Shown here piece by piece: positions 15,260-23,499 of a DNA stretch of 64,000 bases. The notes beneath the pieces were generated by a model. That model did no database searches, had not been told where the DNA came from, and was given only the letters and a program-made list of their open reading frames with translations. Position 1 is the stretch's first letter, and the number at the start of each line of letters is the position of its first letter. The position numbers and the translations under genes are program-made. The stretch covers positions 212,098-276,097 of the forward strand of contig NZ_SRXO01000005.1 in the NCBI RefSeq assembly GCF_008360935.1. The letters run 5' to 3'. Source of the DNA: Siccirubricoccus phaeus (GTDB lineage: Bacteria; Pseudomonadota; Alphaproteobacteria; Acetobacterales; Acetobacteraceae).

Positions 15260-16044
15260 CAGGCGGCCTCCGCCGGCAGCGGCCGCACCGGCAGGCCGGC
15301 GGCGGCCAGCGCCGCCTTGGCATCCCCGATCCGGAACTCGCCATAGTGGAACACGCTGGCGGCGAGCAGCCCGCTGGCCCCGGCCCTCGCCCCCTCGACG
15401 AAATGCTGCACCGTGCCGACGCCGCCCGAGGCGATGATCGGCACCGGTACCGCAGCGCGGACGGCGCGCAGCAGCTCCAGGTCGAAACCGGATTTCGTGC
15501 CGTCCCGGTCCATGCTGGTCAGCAGGATCTCCCCGGCGCCCGCCGCCGCCATGCGCGCGGCCCATTGCACGGCATCGATGCCGGTGCCGCGGCGGCCGCC
15601 ATGGGTGAAGACTTCCCATCCCCCTGGCCACCGCCCCGGTGCCGATTGCCGCGCATCCACCGCGACGACGATCGCCTGGCTGCCGAAGGCCTCCGCCGCG
15701 CGGGTGACGAGCTCGGGCTCCGCCACCGCGGCGCTGTTGATGCTGACCTTGTCGGCGCCGGCGAGCAGCAGGCGGCGGCAATCCTCCACGCTGCGCACGC
15801 CGCCGCCGACGGTCAGCGGAATGAAGACCTCGGCGGCGGTGCGGGAGACGACGTCGTACATCGTGTCGCGATTTTCATGCGTTGCGCCGATGTCGAGGAA
15901 GGTGATCTCGTCCGCGCCTTCGCGGTCATAGGCGCGGGCCTGCTCCACCGGGTCCCCGGCATCGCGCAGCGCGACGAAGTTCACGCCCTTCACGACGCGG
16001 CCTTCCTTCACGTCCAGGCAGGGGATGACGCGCAATGCGAGCAT
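15259..16044 (-). CDS. hisF: imidazole glycerol phosphate synthase, cyclase subunit
   Basis: With HisH it converts PRFAR and ammonia to imidazole glycerol phosphate and AICAR. The 261-residue TIM barrel starts [20 protein letters not shown], with the catalytic Asp of CLDV, continues with [18 protein letters not shown] and [10 protein letters not shown], and has the second catalytic Asp in [13 protein letters not shown], then IIASGGVGT for phosphate binding. The frame is open upstream to 16086, but the canonical N terminus begins at the ATG at 16044. It is separated from hisA by 1.5 kb of unrelated genes, although in relatives the two are usually adjacent. Confidence 0.96.
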   Translation of the reverse strand: MLALRVIPCLDVKEGRVVKGVNFVALRDAGDPVEQARAYDREGADEITFLDIGATHENRDTMYDVVSRTAAEVFIPLTVGGGVRSVEDCRRLLLAGADKVSINSAAVAEPELVTRAAEAFGSQAIVVAVDARQSAPGRWPGGWEVFTHGGRRGTGIDAVQWAARMAAAGAGEILLTSMDRDGTKSGFDLELLRAVRAAVPVPIIASGGVGTVQHFVEGARAGASGLLAASVFHYGEFRIGDAKAALAAAGLPVRPLPAEAA

Positions 16045-16188
16045 CGCTTGGGGGGCCTCCGGCAAGGCACGCAAGGGGCGCGCCACGCGACGCGCCAGGA
16101 AGAGCGCGCCGGTCGGCCCCCATGGCGGGGATGCGCGCCCAGGTCAAGCGATGTTGCCGCGTCATTATCCGGTCGTCAGCGCATGCCG

Positions 16189-16980
16189 TCAGCGCGGCAG
16201 CGGGATCAGCCCGGTGGCGGCGATGGTCGGCCGCGCTTCCGGCCCCTGCAGGAAGGCGATGAATTGCCGCGCCAGCTCCCGCTGCTGCGACTTCGCCGCA
16301 AGGCCGGCGGAGAAGATCGTCACCTGCTGCACCTCGCGCGGGATCTCGCCGACGAAGTCGGTGCCGCGCTCGGGCAGCAGCTCGCTCACCTGCTGGAAGC
16401 CGATCTCCAGCTCGCCGCGGGCGACGCGGCTGGCGACGCGGTCCGTCACCACCCGCACCGCCTTCGGGATCACCTGCTCGGCGACGCCGAGCCGGGGGAA
16501 TAGCTCGTTGGAGAGGTAGGTGCCGGAAGCGCTGGCGGAATAGCCGATGGATTTCGCCTCCAGCAGGGTGCGGCGCAGGGCATCCACGGTGGAGATGTCC
16601 GGGTGGCGGGCGCCGGCGCGGACCACCATGCCGATGGTCGATTCCACCAGATCGGTGCGGCTGCCGGGGAGGACATGGCCGGCCGTCACCAGCCGGTCCA
16701 GCGCCGGGGCGGCGAGGACGACGACATCGGTGGTCTCGCCCTTCTCCAGCCGGGCCGGGATGGCGGTGGGGGAGACGCCCATGGAGGAGCCGCGGATGAT
16801 GGTGATGCGGTGGCCCGTCGCCGCCTCGAATTGCGGGGCGAGCTTGCCGAGGGCGGCATCGAAGCCGCCGGAGGTCATGACGAGGAGCTCGGCGGCCTGG
16901 GCCAGGGCGGGGACCAGGGCGGGTGCCGCGGCGAGGAGGGCCGCGAGCAGGGCGCGGCGGGCGAGGGCGGGCATTCGCAT
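16189..16980 (-). CDS. ModA-like periplasmic substrate-binding protein
   Basis: A 263-residue exported protein with signal peptide (MRMPALARRALLAALLAAAP to about residue 29) followed by AAELLVMTSGGFDAALGKLA, a glycine/serine-rich anion loop (RGSSMGVSPTAI), DVVVLAAPALDRLV and a C-terminal lobe ending RPTIAATGLIPLPR. Fold and motifs are those of the type II binding proteins related to molybdate-binding ModA. No permease or ATPase is adjacent, so the ligand is unknown and it may be a solitary binding protein. It sits inside the split histidine cluster. 16045-16188 upstream of hisF holds no further gene. Confidence 0.8.
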   Translation of the reverse strand: MRMPALARRALLAALLAAAPALVPALAQAAELLVMTSGGFDAALGKLAPQFEAATGHRITIIRGSSMGVSPTAIPARLEKGETTDVVVLAAPALDRLVTAGHVLPGSRTDLVESTIGMVVRAGARHPDISTVDALRRTLLEAKSIGYSASASGTYLSNELFPRLGVAEQVIPKAVRVVTDRVASRVARGELEIGFQQVSELLPERGTDFVGEIPREVQQVTIFSAGLAAKSQQRELARQFIAFLQGPEARPTIAATGLIPLPR

Positions 16981-17038
16981 GGGACGTTTCCCCCTGATAG
17001 GCTGGCCGGAGCCTATCCCCGGGCCATGACCTGCGCCA

Positions 17039-17344
17039 ATGGAACGACCCCTGACTGAATACCGTTTCCTGCAGGCGCTGCGCGACCTGCCCTTTGTCGA
17101 GGCCATCTGGCTGTTCGGCAGCCGGGCGCGCGGCTTTGCGCGGGACCGGAGCGATATCGACCTGGCGCTGCTCTGCCCCCGGGCGACGGCGGCGGATTGG
17201 ACGGCGGCGGAGGCGATCGTGGAAGGGGCGGATACGCTGCTGTCCATCGATCTGGTGCGCTTCGATGCGCTGCCGGAGGGCAGCGAGCTGCGGCAGGCGA
17301 TCCTGCGCACCCATGTGCCGCTGTTCGAGCGGCGGGCGGCATGA
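17039..17344 (+). CDS. MNT-type nucleotidyltransferase (antitoxin-like)
   Basis: A 101-residue minimal nucleotidyltransferase. The signature LFGSRARGFARDRSDIDLAL (about 24-43) has GSxxxG and the DxD metal pair, and a third acidic residue lies in LSIDLVRFDAL. MNT proteins paired with HEPN proteins form type VII toxin-antitoxin systems, in which MNT AMPylates HEPN. The stop overlaps the next start by four bases (ATGA), as in such pairs. The antitoxin looks intact, whereas its HEPN partner is shortened. It is on the strand opposite to the surrounding histidine genes, which suggests insertion. Confidence 0.82.
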   Translation: MERPLTEYRFLQALRDLPFVEAIWLFGSRARGFARDRSDIDLALLCPRATAADWTAAEAIVEGADTLLSIDLVRFDALPEGSELRQAILRTHVPLFERRAA

Positions 17345-17571
17345 GCGGCGAGGCGGTGGCGGCGCTGCGGGAGCGGCTCGGGCAGGTCGCCCAGGCGCTG
17401 GACCGGTTCGGGGCGGCCCTGGCCCGCGACCCGGCCAGCGACGACCTGCTGGTGGACGCGACCATCCAACGCTTCGAATTCAGCATCGAGCTGTTCTGGA
17501 GTGCCGCCCAGGCGGCGTTGCGGCGGGAGGGGATCGAGGCCAGGAGCCCCCGCGCTGCACAGTCAGCGTGA
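17341..17571 (+). pseudogene. truncated HEPN-domain (HI0074-like) partner of MNT
   Basis: Only 76 residues: a first helix (SGEAVAALRERLGQVAQALDRF), then DATIQRFEFSIELFWSAAQAALRREGI, which matches the FE(F/L)xxELxWK helix of HI0074-type substrate-binding HEPN proteins. Those are about 130-145 residues and carry the catalytic Rx4-6H motif in the distal half; here that half is missing. The frame ends ARSPRAAQSA and runs into GTGAAACCGCTCTAG, a repeat-element edge shared with hisA's stop. A broken toxin is the simplest reading. Confidence 0.7.
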
Positions 17572-17578
17572 AACCGCT

Positions 17579-18340
17579 CTAGCCCCCCGTCAGGGCCAGC
17601 GCCGCCGCCGGATCCACCCGCCCGTCATAGAGCGCGCGGCCGATGATGACGCCCTCGATCCCCTCGGCGGCCACCGCCGCCAGGGCTTCCAGATCGGCGA
17701 GCGAGGCGACGCCGCCCGAGGCGATGACCGGCAGCCGCACGGCACGGGCCAGCGCCAGCGTCGCCGCGACATTCACCCCGCCCAGCATCCCGTCGCGGTC
17801 GATATCGGTGTAGATGATGGCCGCCGCCCCGGCATCCTCGAAGCGCTTCGCCACTGTCTCGGCCGGCAGGGTGCTCACCTCCGCCCAGCCCTCGGTCGCC
17901 ACCATGCCGCCCTTGGCGTCGATGCCCAGCGCCACGCGCCCGGGAAAGGCGCGGCAGGCCGCCAGGGCGAAATCCGGGTCCTTCACCGCCGCCGAGCCGA
18001 GGATGATCCGGCTGACGCCGCTGGCCAGCCAGGCCTCGGCCGTTGCCATGCTGCGGATGCCGCCGCCGAGCTGCACCTTGATGCCCCCGGCGACGCCCCC
18101 GGCCCCCCCCTGCACGGCGGCGAGGATCGCCTGCACCGCCGCCGCATTGGCCGGGCGGCCGGCGAAGGCGCCGTCCAGATCCACCACGTGCACCCAGGCA
18201 AAGCCGGCAGCCGCGAAGCCGGCGGCCTGAGCGGCGGGGTCGGCGCCATAGACCGTGGCCTGGTTCATTTCGCCCCGCTTCAGCCGGACCACCCGGCCGC
18301 CCTTCAAATCGATGGCGGGGTAGAGGGTGAGCTTCGCCAT
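17579..18340 (-). CDS. hisA: phosphoribosylformimino-5-aminoimidazole carboxamide ribotide isomerase
   Basis: Fourth step of histidine synthesis (ProFAR to PRFAR). The 253-residue TIM barrel has [15 protein letters not shown] with the catalytic Asp, [29 protein letters not shown], the second catalytic Asp in [12 protein letters not shown], and [13 protein letters not shown]. It starts eight bases after the GNAT gene in the same operon. The TAG stop (17581-17579) is in the CTAG edge of a repeat remnant, and the C terminus (AAALALTGG) is otherwise of normal length. Confidence 0.96.
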   Translation of the reverse strand: MAKLTLYPAIDLKGGRVVRLKRGEMNQATVYGADPAAQAAGFAAAGFAWVHVVDLDGAFAGRPANAAAVQAILAAVQGGAGGVAGGIKVQLGGGIRSMATAEAWLASGVSRIILGSAAVKDPDFALAACRAFPGRVALGIDAKGGMVATEGWAEVSTLPAETVAKRFEDAGAAAIIYTDIDRDGMLGGVNVAATLALARAVRLPVIASGGVASLADLEALAAVAAEGIEGVIIGRALYDGRVDPAAALALTGG

Positions 18341-18348
18341 CGCGGGAC

Positions 18349-18927
18349 CTATTGGTTCAGCCCCAGCACCTGGCCGGTGCTGCGGCCACGGCCCGGCTCC
18401 AGGGGCTTGTAATAGTAATGGCCGGCGACGGTCTGGCCGCGCACCCGCGCATAGGCGGGATGGGTGCCCCAGCGGATATAGCCCATGCCCTCGAAGAGGT
18501 TGATCGCGGTCTGCTGCGTCTCCCGCACATCCAGGTTGAGGACGCGGTGGCCGAGGGCGGCGGCGCGCTCCTCCACCCGCCGCAGCATCAGCCGGGCGAG
18601 GCCATGGCCGCGGGCATAGGGGGCGATATAGGCATGGGTCAGGGTGGCGCCGATCGCCTGCGCCTCATTGTTGCGGGGCGGGCGGACGAGCTGGGCGCTG
18701 CCCACCACCATGCCGTCCAGCCGGGCGATGAACAGCTCCCGTTCCGGCACCAGCAGCACGCCGCGGAAATGGCGTTCCAGGGCAGCGCGGCCCTGGGGCT
18801 CGATCCAGCCGAAGCCGCCGCCCTCGATGATGGCGGCATCGGTCGCCTCGCAGAGCTCCGCCATGTCGTGGTCGGAAAGCTCGGTGACGCGTTCGACCAG
18901 GAGATGGGTGGGAGAGGTCTCGCTCAT
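18349..18927 (-). CDS. GNAT-family N-acetyltransferase inside the histidine operon
   Basis: A 192-residue acetyltransferase. The core shows [20 protein letters not shown] (strands 2-3), [21 protein letters not shown] (strand 4 and the acetyl-CoA pyrophosphate loop, R/Q-x-x-G-x-G/A here as ARGHGLA), [22 protein letters not shown] (strand 5 and helix 4) and ends with HYYYKPLE. The substrate is unknown. Its ATG overlaps the hisH stop (ATGA) and hisA follows after eight bases, so it is transcribed with histidine genes; whether it works in that pathway is not known. Confidence 0.88.
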   Translation of the reverse strand: MSETSPTHLLVERVTELSDHDMAELCEATDAAIIEGGGFGWIEPQGRAALERHFRGVLLVPERELFIARLDGMVVGSAQLVRPPRNNEAQAIGATLTHAYIAPYARGHGLARLMLRRVEERAAALGHRVLNLDVRETQQTAINLFEGMGYIRWGTHPAYARVRGQTVAGHYYYKPLEPGRGRSTGQVLGLNQ

Positions 18928-19586
18928 GGCGTCCAGCGCAGGAAATTGCCGAGGAGGCGCAACCCGACCGTCGCGCTCTTCTCGGCGTGGAACTGAGTGC
19001 CGGCGATATTGCCGCGTCCGACCATGGCGACGACCGGGCCGCCATAGTCGGTGGTGGCCAGGAGCTCCTCCTGCCGGCCGCCCTGGAGGGCGTAGGAATG
19101 GACGAAATAGGCATGCTCGCCGGGGGCGATGCCGGCCAGCAAAGGGTGGCGGCCGGCGGGGAAATCCAGCGTGTTCCAGCCCATCTGCGGCAGGGGCAGG
19201 GGGGCGCCGGCTTCATCCTTCGGCGCCATCGGCGCCATGTCCCCGGCAATCCAGCCGAGGCCCGGGGTCACGCCGTGCTCGAGGCCGCGCTCCGCCATCA
19301 CCTGCATGCCGACGCAGATGCCGAGCAGCGGGGCGCCGGCGGCGACGCGTTCGTTCAGCGCTTCCACCATGCCGGGCAAGGCGAGCAGGCCGCGCATGCA
19401 GGCGGCGAAGGCGCCCTGGCCGGGCAGGATGATGCGGTCGGCGCGGCGGACCGCCTCCGCCTCCCGCGTCACCGCGGCGGCGATGGGGATACCGGCGGTG
19501 GCGGCGGCCCGTTCCAGCGCCCGCATCACGGAGGCGAGGTTGCCGGAGCCGGGATCGACCACCGCGATGGGCAGCTTCGCGCTCAT
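18924..19586 (-). CDS. hisH: imidazole glycerol phosphate synthase, glutamine amidotransferase subunit
   Basis: Supplies ammonia from glutamine to HisF. The 220-residue class I glutamine amidotransferase has IAVVDPGSGNLASVMRAL, the oxyanion stretch LPGQGAFAACM, the nucleophile Cys in LLGICVGMQVM, and the catalytic His and Glu in GTQFHAEKS. The start overlaps the DUF2628 gene stop by four bases. A slightly long insertion (DMAPMAPKDEAGAPLPLPQ) precedes the MGWN motif, a variation seen in alphaproteobacterial HisH. Confidence 0.96.
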   Translation of the reverse strand: MSAKLPIAVVDPGSGNLASVMRALERAAATAGIPIAAAVTREAEAVRRADRIILPGQGAFAACMRGLLALPGMVEALNERVAAGAPLLGICVGMQVMAERGLEHGVTPGLGWIAGDMAPMAPKDEAGAPLPLPQMGWNTLDFPAGRHPLLAGIAPGEHAYFVHSYALQGGRQEELLATTDYGGPVVAMVGRGNIAGTQFHAEKSATVGLRLLGNFLRWTP

Positions 19587-20050
19587 GCCGAGGCGGCGGC
19601 GAGAGGGGCGGCCAGGGGGAGGGCGAGGGCGGGGCGGGCGGCCAGCAGGCGGCGCAGCGCCTCCGCCTCATCCCGGGCGGCGACCACGGCGCCCAGGGCG
19701 TAGCCGCGGCGGGCGAGGGCGGCGGCGCGGAGATCCTGCGCCATGGCGCCGAGCAGGAATTGCCCGGCCAGCAGGCTGGGCAGCACGGCCCAGCCCGGCG
19801 CCAGGACGGCCAGCAGCAGGACCAGGCCGAGCCAGGCCATGGCCCCCCACCACAGCCGGTGGCGCAGCAGCCAGAACGGGCCGAACAGGAAGGCACCCCA
19901 GGCGAAGCCTTCCCGCAGCATCAAAGCGGGCCGCGCCGCCGGGCCAGGCCGGGGGGCGGGCGCGGCGGCAGCCGGGCCGGTGGGCGGCACGCTGCCGGCC
20001 CGCGCAAGGCGTTCGGCCTCGGGCGGGAGATGGACGGTCCAGACGCGCAT
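19583..20050 (-). CDS. DUF2628 small membrane protein
   Basis: A 155-residue protein with a soluble N terminus ([19 protein letters not shown]), a Pro/Ala-rich linker, then the DUF2628 core: REGFAWGAFLFGPFWLLRHR followed by two or three membrane segments (GAMAWLGLVLLLAVLAPG, LPSLLAGQFLLGAMA) and an Ala/Arg helix. Members of this family are typically found between hisB and hisH in alphaproteobacteria, exactly as here, but their function is not established. Both ends overlap neighbours (TGATG with hisB, ATGA with hisH). Confidence 0.85.
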   Translation of the reverse strand: MRVWTVHLPPEAERLARAGSVPPTGPAAAAPAPRPGPAARPALMLREGFAWGAFLFGPFWLLRHRLWWGAMAWLGLVLLLAVLAPGWAVLPSLLAGQFLLGAMAQDLRAAALARRGYALGAVVAARDEAEALRRLLAARPALALPLAAPLAAASA

Positions 20051-20652
20051 CAGGCCTCCAGCACCCCCTTGGTGGAGGGAATCGCATCCGCGGCCCGCGG
20101 ATCCAGCTCCACCGCCATGCGGAGGCTGCGGGCCAGCGCCTTGAAACAGGCCTCGGCCACATGGTGCGCGTTGGTGCCTGCCTTCAAGGTCAGGTGCAGG
20201 GTGATGCCGGCATTGAAGGCGAAGGCGCGGAAGAATTCCTCGAACAGCTCGGTATCCATCGTCCCGATCTTGTCGCGCTGGAAGGGCACGGACCAGGCGA
20301 GGAAGGGGCGGCCGGAAATGTCGATGGCGGCTTCCGCCAGCGCCTCATCCATGGGGATGAGGGCGTGGCCGTAGCGGCGGATGCCGCGCTTTTCCGCCAG
20401 CGCCTGGCGCAGGCACTGGCCGAGGACGATGCCGACATCCTCAGTCGTATGATGGTCGTCGATATGCAGGTCGCCCGCCGCCTGGATGTCCAGGTCGATG
20501 AGGGCGTGGCGGCCTAGCGCCGTCAGCATATGGTCGAGGAAACCGATGCCGGTCGCGACGCTGACCGCGCCGGTGCCGTCCAGCACCATGGTGGCGGTGA
20601 TGGCGGTCTCGGAGGTGGTGCGGGTGAGGGTGGCGGTGCGAGGGGCGGACAT
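20050..20652 (-). CDS. hisB: imidazoleglycerol-phosphate dehydratase
   Basis: Dehydrates imidazole glycerol phosphate to imidazole acetol phosphate. A 200-residue monofunctional enzyme (no phosphatase domain) with the manganese-binding motifs [30 protein letters not shown] (HHxxE type), and the repeat pair later in [10 protein letters not shown] and [16 protein letters not shown]. First gene of the minus-strand histidine operon, divergent from hslV across 183 bases. The frame stays open further upstream through a polypurine tract; the ATG at 20652 gives the family's usual N terminus ([16 protein letters not shown]). Confidence 0.96.
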   Translation of the reverse strand: MSAPRTATLTRTTSETAITATMVLDGTGAVSVATGIGFLDHMLTALGRHALIDLDIQAAGDLHIDDHHTTEDVGIVLGQCLRQALAEKRGIRRYGHALIPMDEALAEAAIDISGRPFLAWSVPFQRDKIGTMDTELFEEFFRAFAFNAGITLHLTLKAGTNAHHVAEACFKALARSLRMAVELDPRAADAIPSTKGVLEA

Positions 20653-20689
20653 CGGCGAGGAGATACGCCGGCAGGGGGGGCGGAGCAAC

Positions 20690-20790
20690 CGGGATGGAAG
20701 GGGAGGGGGAGGCGAGTGGGGAAAGGGGTGAAGAGAGGAGGCCAAGGGGAAGGAGGGCGGGGAAGGAGGGCGGGGAAGGAGGGCGGATCG
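20690..20790 (+). repeat. polypurine tract with three 13 bp repeats between hisB and hslV
   Basis: About 100 bases of almost pure G/A on the plus strand, containing GGAAGGAGGGCGG three times in direct succession (20748-20760, 20761-20773, 20774-20786). It occupies the shared upstream region of two divergent operons. The strand asymmetry could favour triplex or quadruplex structure; that is inference. Confidence 0.85.
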
Positions 20791-20835
20791 GCCGTTCGGC
20801 CCGCCCCGGTTGCCGCCGGCGGGGGAAAGGGCCAC

Positions 20836-21420
20836 ATGGCTGCCATGCCTACCCCCTACTCCCAGGCCGCACCGGACCTCGCCGGCTGGCACGGCACCAC
20901 CATCCTCTCCGTCCGCAAGGGCGGGCGGGTCGCCATGGCCGGGGACGGCCAGGTCTCCCTCGGCCAGACCGTGGTGAAGGGCAATGCCCGCAAGGTCCGC
21001 CGCATCGCCAATGGCAAGGTCCTGGCCGGCTTCGCCGGCGCCACCGCCGATGCCTTCACCCTGCTGGAACGGCTGGAGGCGAAGCTGGAACGCTTCCCGG
21101 ACCAGCTCGAACGCGCCTGCGTCGAACTCGCCAAGGATTGGCGCAGCGACCGCTACCTGCGGCGGCTGGAAGCGCTGCTGGCCGTCGCCGACGCCCGCCG
21201 CTCCCTGCTGCTGACCGGCCAGGGCGATGTGCTGGAGCCGGAGGATGCCGTCATCGGCATCGGCTCCGGCGGCAATTACGCCCTGGCCGCCGCCCGGGCG
21301 CTGCTGCCGGTGGAGGGGATGGACGCCGAGGAGATCTGCCGCCGGGCCATGAAGATCGCCGGCGACATCTGTGTCTACACCAATGGCAATATCGTGCTGG
21401 AAACCCTGGACGCCGCCTGA
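20836..21420 (+). CDS. hslV: ATP-dependent protease HslVU, peptidase subunit
   Basis: Proteasome-like threonine peptidase. The 194-residue protein has a 20-residue propeptide; the mature N-terminal threonine is the first T of [13 protein letters not shown] (Thr21). [24 protein letters not shown] and [17 protein letters not shown] are further family motifs. The ATG at 20836 is preceded by GGGGGAAAGG at good spacing; a second ATG at 20845 is possible. The stop shares a base with the hslU start (TGATG). Confidence 0.96.
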   Translation: MAAMPTPYSQAAPDLAGWHGTTILSVRKGGRVAMAGDGQVSLGQTVVKGNARKVRRIANGKVLAGFAGATADAFTLLERLEAKLERFPDQLERACVELAKDWRSDRYLRRLEALLAVADARRSLLLTGQGDVLEPEDAVIGIGSGGNYALAAARALLPVEGMDAEEICRRAMKIAGDICVYTNGNIVLETLDAA

Positions 21421-22745
21421 TGCTGGAAGCCGTGAACCTCTCCCCGCGCGAGATCGTCTCGGAGCTGGACCGCTACATCGTCGGCCAGCATGACGCCAAG
21501 CGGGCCGTCGCCATCGCGCTGCGCAACCGCTGGCGCCGGCAGCAACTGCCGGAGGGGCTGCGCGAGGAGGTGGTGCCGAAGAACATCCTGATGATCGGCC
21601 CGACCGGCTGCGGCAAGACGGAGATCGCCCGCCGCCTGGCGAAGCTGGCCAACGCGCCCTTCCTGAAGGTGGAGGCGACGAAATTCACCGAGGTCGGCTA
21701 TGTCGGCCGCGACGTGGAGAGCATTGTCCGCGACCTGGTCGAGGTCTCCATCACCCAGACGCGCGAAGCCTCCCGCAAGGGCGTGCAGGCCAAGGCGGAG
21801 CTGGCGGCGGAGGAAAGGCTGGTGACGGCGCTGGTGGGCGAGGGGGCCTCCGGCGAGACGCGGCTGAAATTCCGCCGCATGCTGCGCGAGGGCCAGCTCG
21901 AGAGCCGCGAGGTGGAGGTGCAGGTGGCCGATGCCGGCGGCGGCATGCCGATCGGCATGATCGACCTGCCGGGCGCGCAAGGGCTGCAGATGCAGAACAT
22001 GCAGGACATGCTGGGCAAGATGTTCGGCGGCCGCACCAAGGCGCGGAAGATGACCGTCGCCGAGGCGCGCCAGGCGCTGCTGAAGGACGAGGCGGACAAG
22101 CTGCTGGACCAGGAGCAGTTGACCCGCGAGGCGGTGGCGAACGCCGAGAACAACGGCATCGTCTTCCTCGACGAGGTGGACAAGATCGCCCGCGGCTCCT
22201 CGGAGAACGGGGTGCGGGGCGGCGATGTCAGCCGCGAGGGCGTGCAGCGCGACCTGCTGCCGCTGATCGAGGGCACCACCGTTACCACCAAGCATGGGCC
22301 GGTGAAGACGGACCACATCCTCTTCATCGCCTCCGGCGCCTTCCACCTGTCGAAGCCCTCCGACCTGCTGCCGGAGCTGCAGGGCCGGCTGCCGATCCGG
22401 GTGGAGCTCTCCGCCCTGACGCGGGAGGATTTCCGCCGCATCCTGACCGAGCCGGAGCATTCCCTCATCAAGCAGTATGTCGCGCTGCTGGGCACCGAGG
22501 GGGTGACGCTGGAGGTGAAGGAGGATGCGGTGGACGCCATCGCCGACCTGGCGGCCGACATCAACGCGAAGGTGGAGAATATCGGCGCGCGGCGCCTGGC
22601 GACGGTGCTGGAGCGGCTGCTGGAGGAAATCAGCTTCACCGCCAGCGACCGCGGCGGCGAGACGGTGCCGGTGGATGCGGCCTATGTGCAGGAGAAGGTG
22701 GCGCCGCTGGCGGGGAGCGCGGATCTCAGCCGGTATATTCTGTAG
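21420..22745 (+). CDS. hslU: ATP-dependent protease HslVU, unfoldase subunit
   Basis: AAA+ (Clp/HSP100) unfoldase that feeds substrates to HslV. A 441-residue protein: N-terminal [20 protein letters not shown], Walker [15 protein letters not shown], pore loop [12 protein letters not shown], the I domain (about residues 110-230), Walker [13 protein letters not shown], sensor/arginine motifs in [11 protein letters not shown], and the C-terminal SADLSRYIL, which docks into HslV. Length is standard. The stop is followed within six bases by the first operator-like palindrome of the toxin-antitoxin pair. Confidence 0.97.
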   Translation: MLEAVNLSPREIVSELDRYIVGQHDAKRAVAIALRNRWRRQQLPEGLREEVVPKNILMIGPTGCGKTEIARRLAKLANAPFLKVEATKFTEVGYVGRDVESIVRDLVEVSITQTREASRKGVQAKAELAAEERLVTALVGEGASGETRLKFRRMLREGQLESREVEVQVADAGGGMPIGMIDLPGAQGLQMQNMQDMLGKMFGGRTKARKMTVAEARQALLKDEADKLLDQEQLTREAVANAENNGIVFLDEVDKIARGSSENGVRGGDVSREGVQRDLLPLIEGTTVTTKHGPVKTDHILFIASGAFHLSKPSDLLPELQGRLPIRVELSALTREDFRRILTEPEHSLIKQYVALLGTEGVTLEVKEDAVDAIADLAADINAKVENIGARRLATVLERLLEEISFTASDRGGETVPVDAAYVQEKVAPLAGSADLSRYIL

Positions 22746-22751
22746 ATACGA

Positions 22752-22797
22752 GTGTTATAACTTTCCCTGGCCTGGGATGGGCCGGGGGTGTTATAAC
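22752..22797. promoter_or_regulatory. twin GTGTTATAAC sites upstream of the AbrB/Doc pair
   Basis: Two identical decamers GTGTTATAAC at 22752-22761 and 22788-22797, 36 bases apart, each containing the perfect palindrome GTTATAAC. The second also offers TATAAC as a -10 box. AbrB-type antitoxins normally repress their own operon from such sites; binding here is inference. Confidence 0.65.
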
Positions 22798-22824
22798 CTG
22801 CGTGGACACGAAGGGGCTGCCGCC

Positions 22825-23049
22825 ATGGCCACGCTGAAGCTGCGCGCGATCGGGAATTCGGTGGGGGTGGTGCTGCCGAAGGAGTTGCTGGCGCGGTTGA
22901 ACCTGCAGGAGGGGGATACCCTGCATGCGATCGAGACTCCCGAAGGCCTGACGCTGACGCGCCTGACCGCCGAGCAGGAGGAGCAGTTGCGCATCGGGCG
23001 CGAGGTGATGCGCAAATACCGCAATGTCCTGCGCGAATTGGCAAAGTGA
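22825..23049 (+). CDS. AbrB/MazE-type antitoxin
   Basis: A 74-residue protein. The N-terminal swapped-hairpin DNA-binding domain is clear: KLRAIGNSVGVVLPKELLAR then LNLQEGDTLHAIETPEGLTL, followed by a helical C-terminal tail (EEQLRIGREVMRKYRNVLREL) that would bind the toxin. The ATG at 22825 gives the usual short lead into the first strand. It overlaps the Doc toxin gene by four bases (GTGA), the standard antitoxin-first arrangement. Probably represses its own promoter through the two GTTATAAC palindromes upstream. Confidence 0.9.
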   Translation: MATLKLRAIGNSVGVVLPKELLARLNLQEGDTLHAIETPEGLTLTRLTAEQEEQLRIGREVMRKYRNVLRELAK

Positions 23050-23447
23050 GTGGCGAGCCGCACTGGCTGGACCGCGAAGTTCTGCTGCTGTTGCACCGCG
23101 CGGCCCTGGCGGAGCATGGCGGGTTGGCCGGTGTCCGAGATCACGGGCTGCTGGACAGTGCGCTGGCCCGTCCGCAGAACCTGCATGCCTATGAAGGCGA
23201 AGGGGATCTTTGCCGGCTGGCGGCAGGCTATGCCGGCGGGATCGTGCGCAACCATCCCTTCGCCGATGGCAACAAGCGTACCGCCTTCATCGCTGCCATT
23301 GTTTTCCTGGATCGGAACGGCGTGGTGACCGAGCTGGCCGAGGGCGAGGCTATCGCCGCCATGCTCGACCTCGCCGCCGGCGACCTGCCGGAGGAAGGCT
23401 TCGCCGCTTGGCTTCGCGACAACATCCGGTCGCGCCAGGGTTCCTGA
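23046..23447 (+). CDS. doc: Doc-family (death-on-curing, Fic fold) toxin
   Basis: A 133-residue toxin with the Fic/Doc core VRNHPFADGNKRTAFIAAIV (about 74-93), matching HxFx(D/N)GNKR with the catalytic histidine, and an N-terminal LDREVLLLLHRAALAEHGGLAGVRDHGLLDSAL typical of Doc. Phage P1 Doc phosphorylates elongation factor Tu. The start is GTG overlapping the antitoxin stop. All catalytic residues are present, so it is probably active. The pairing with an AbrB-type rather than a Phd-type antitoxin occurs in other bacteria. Confidence 0.92.
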   Translation: MSGEPHWLDREVLLLLHRAALAEHGGLAGVRDHGLLDSALARPQNLHAYEGEGDLCRLAAGYAGGIVRNHPFADGNKRTAFIAAIVFLDRNGVVTELAEGEAIAAMLDLAAGDLPEEGFAAWLRDNIRSRQGS

Positions 23448-23499
23448 CGGAAGGCACAGCCCTCTCCGGCGGCAGATGGGCAGTAGGAACAGCTATCGG

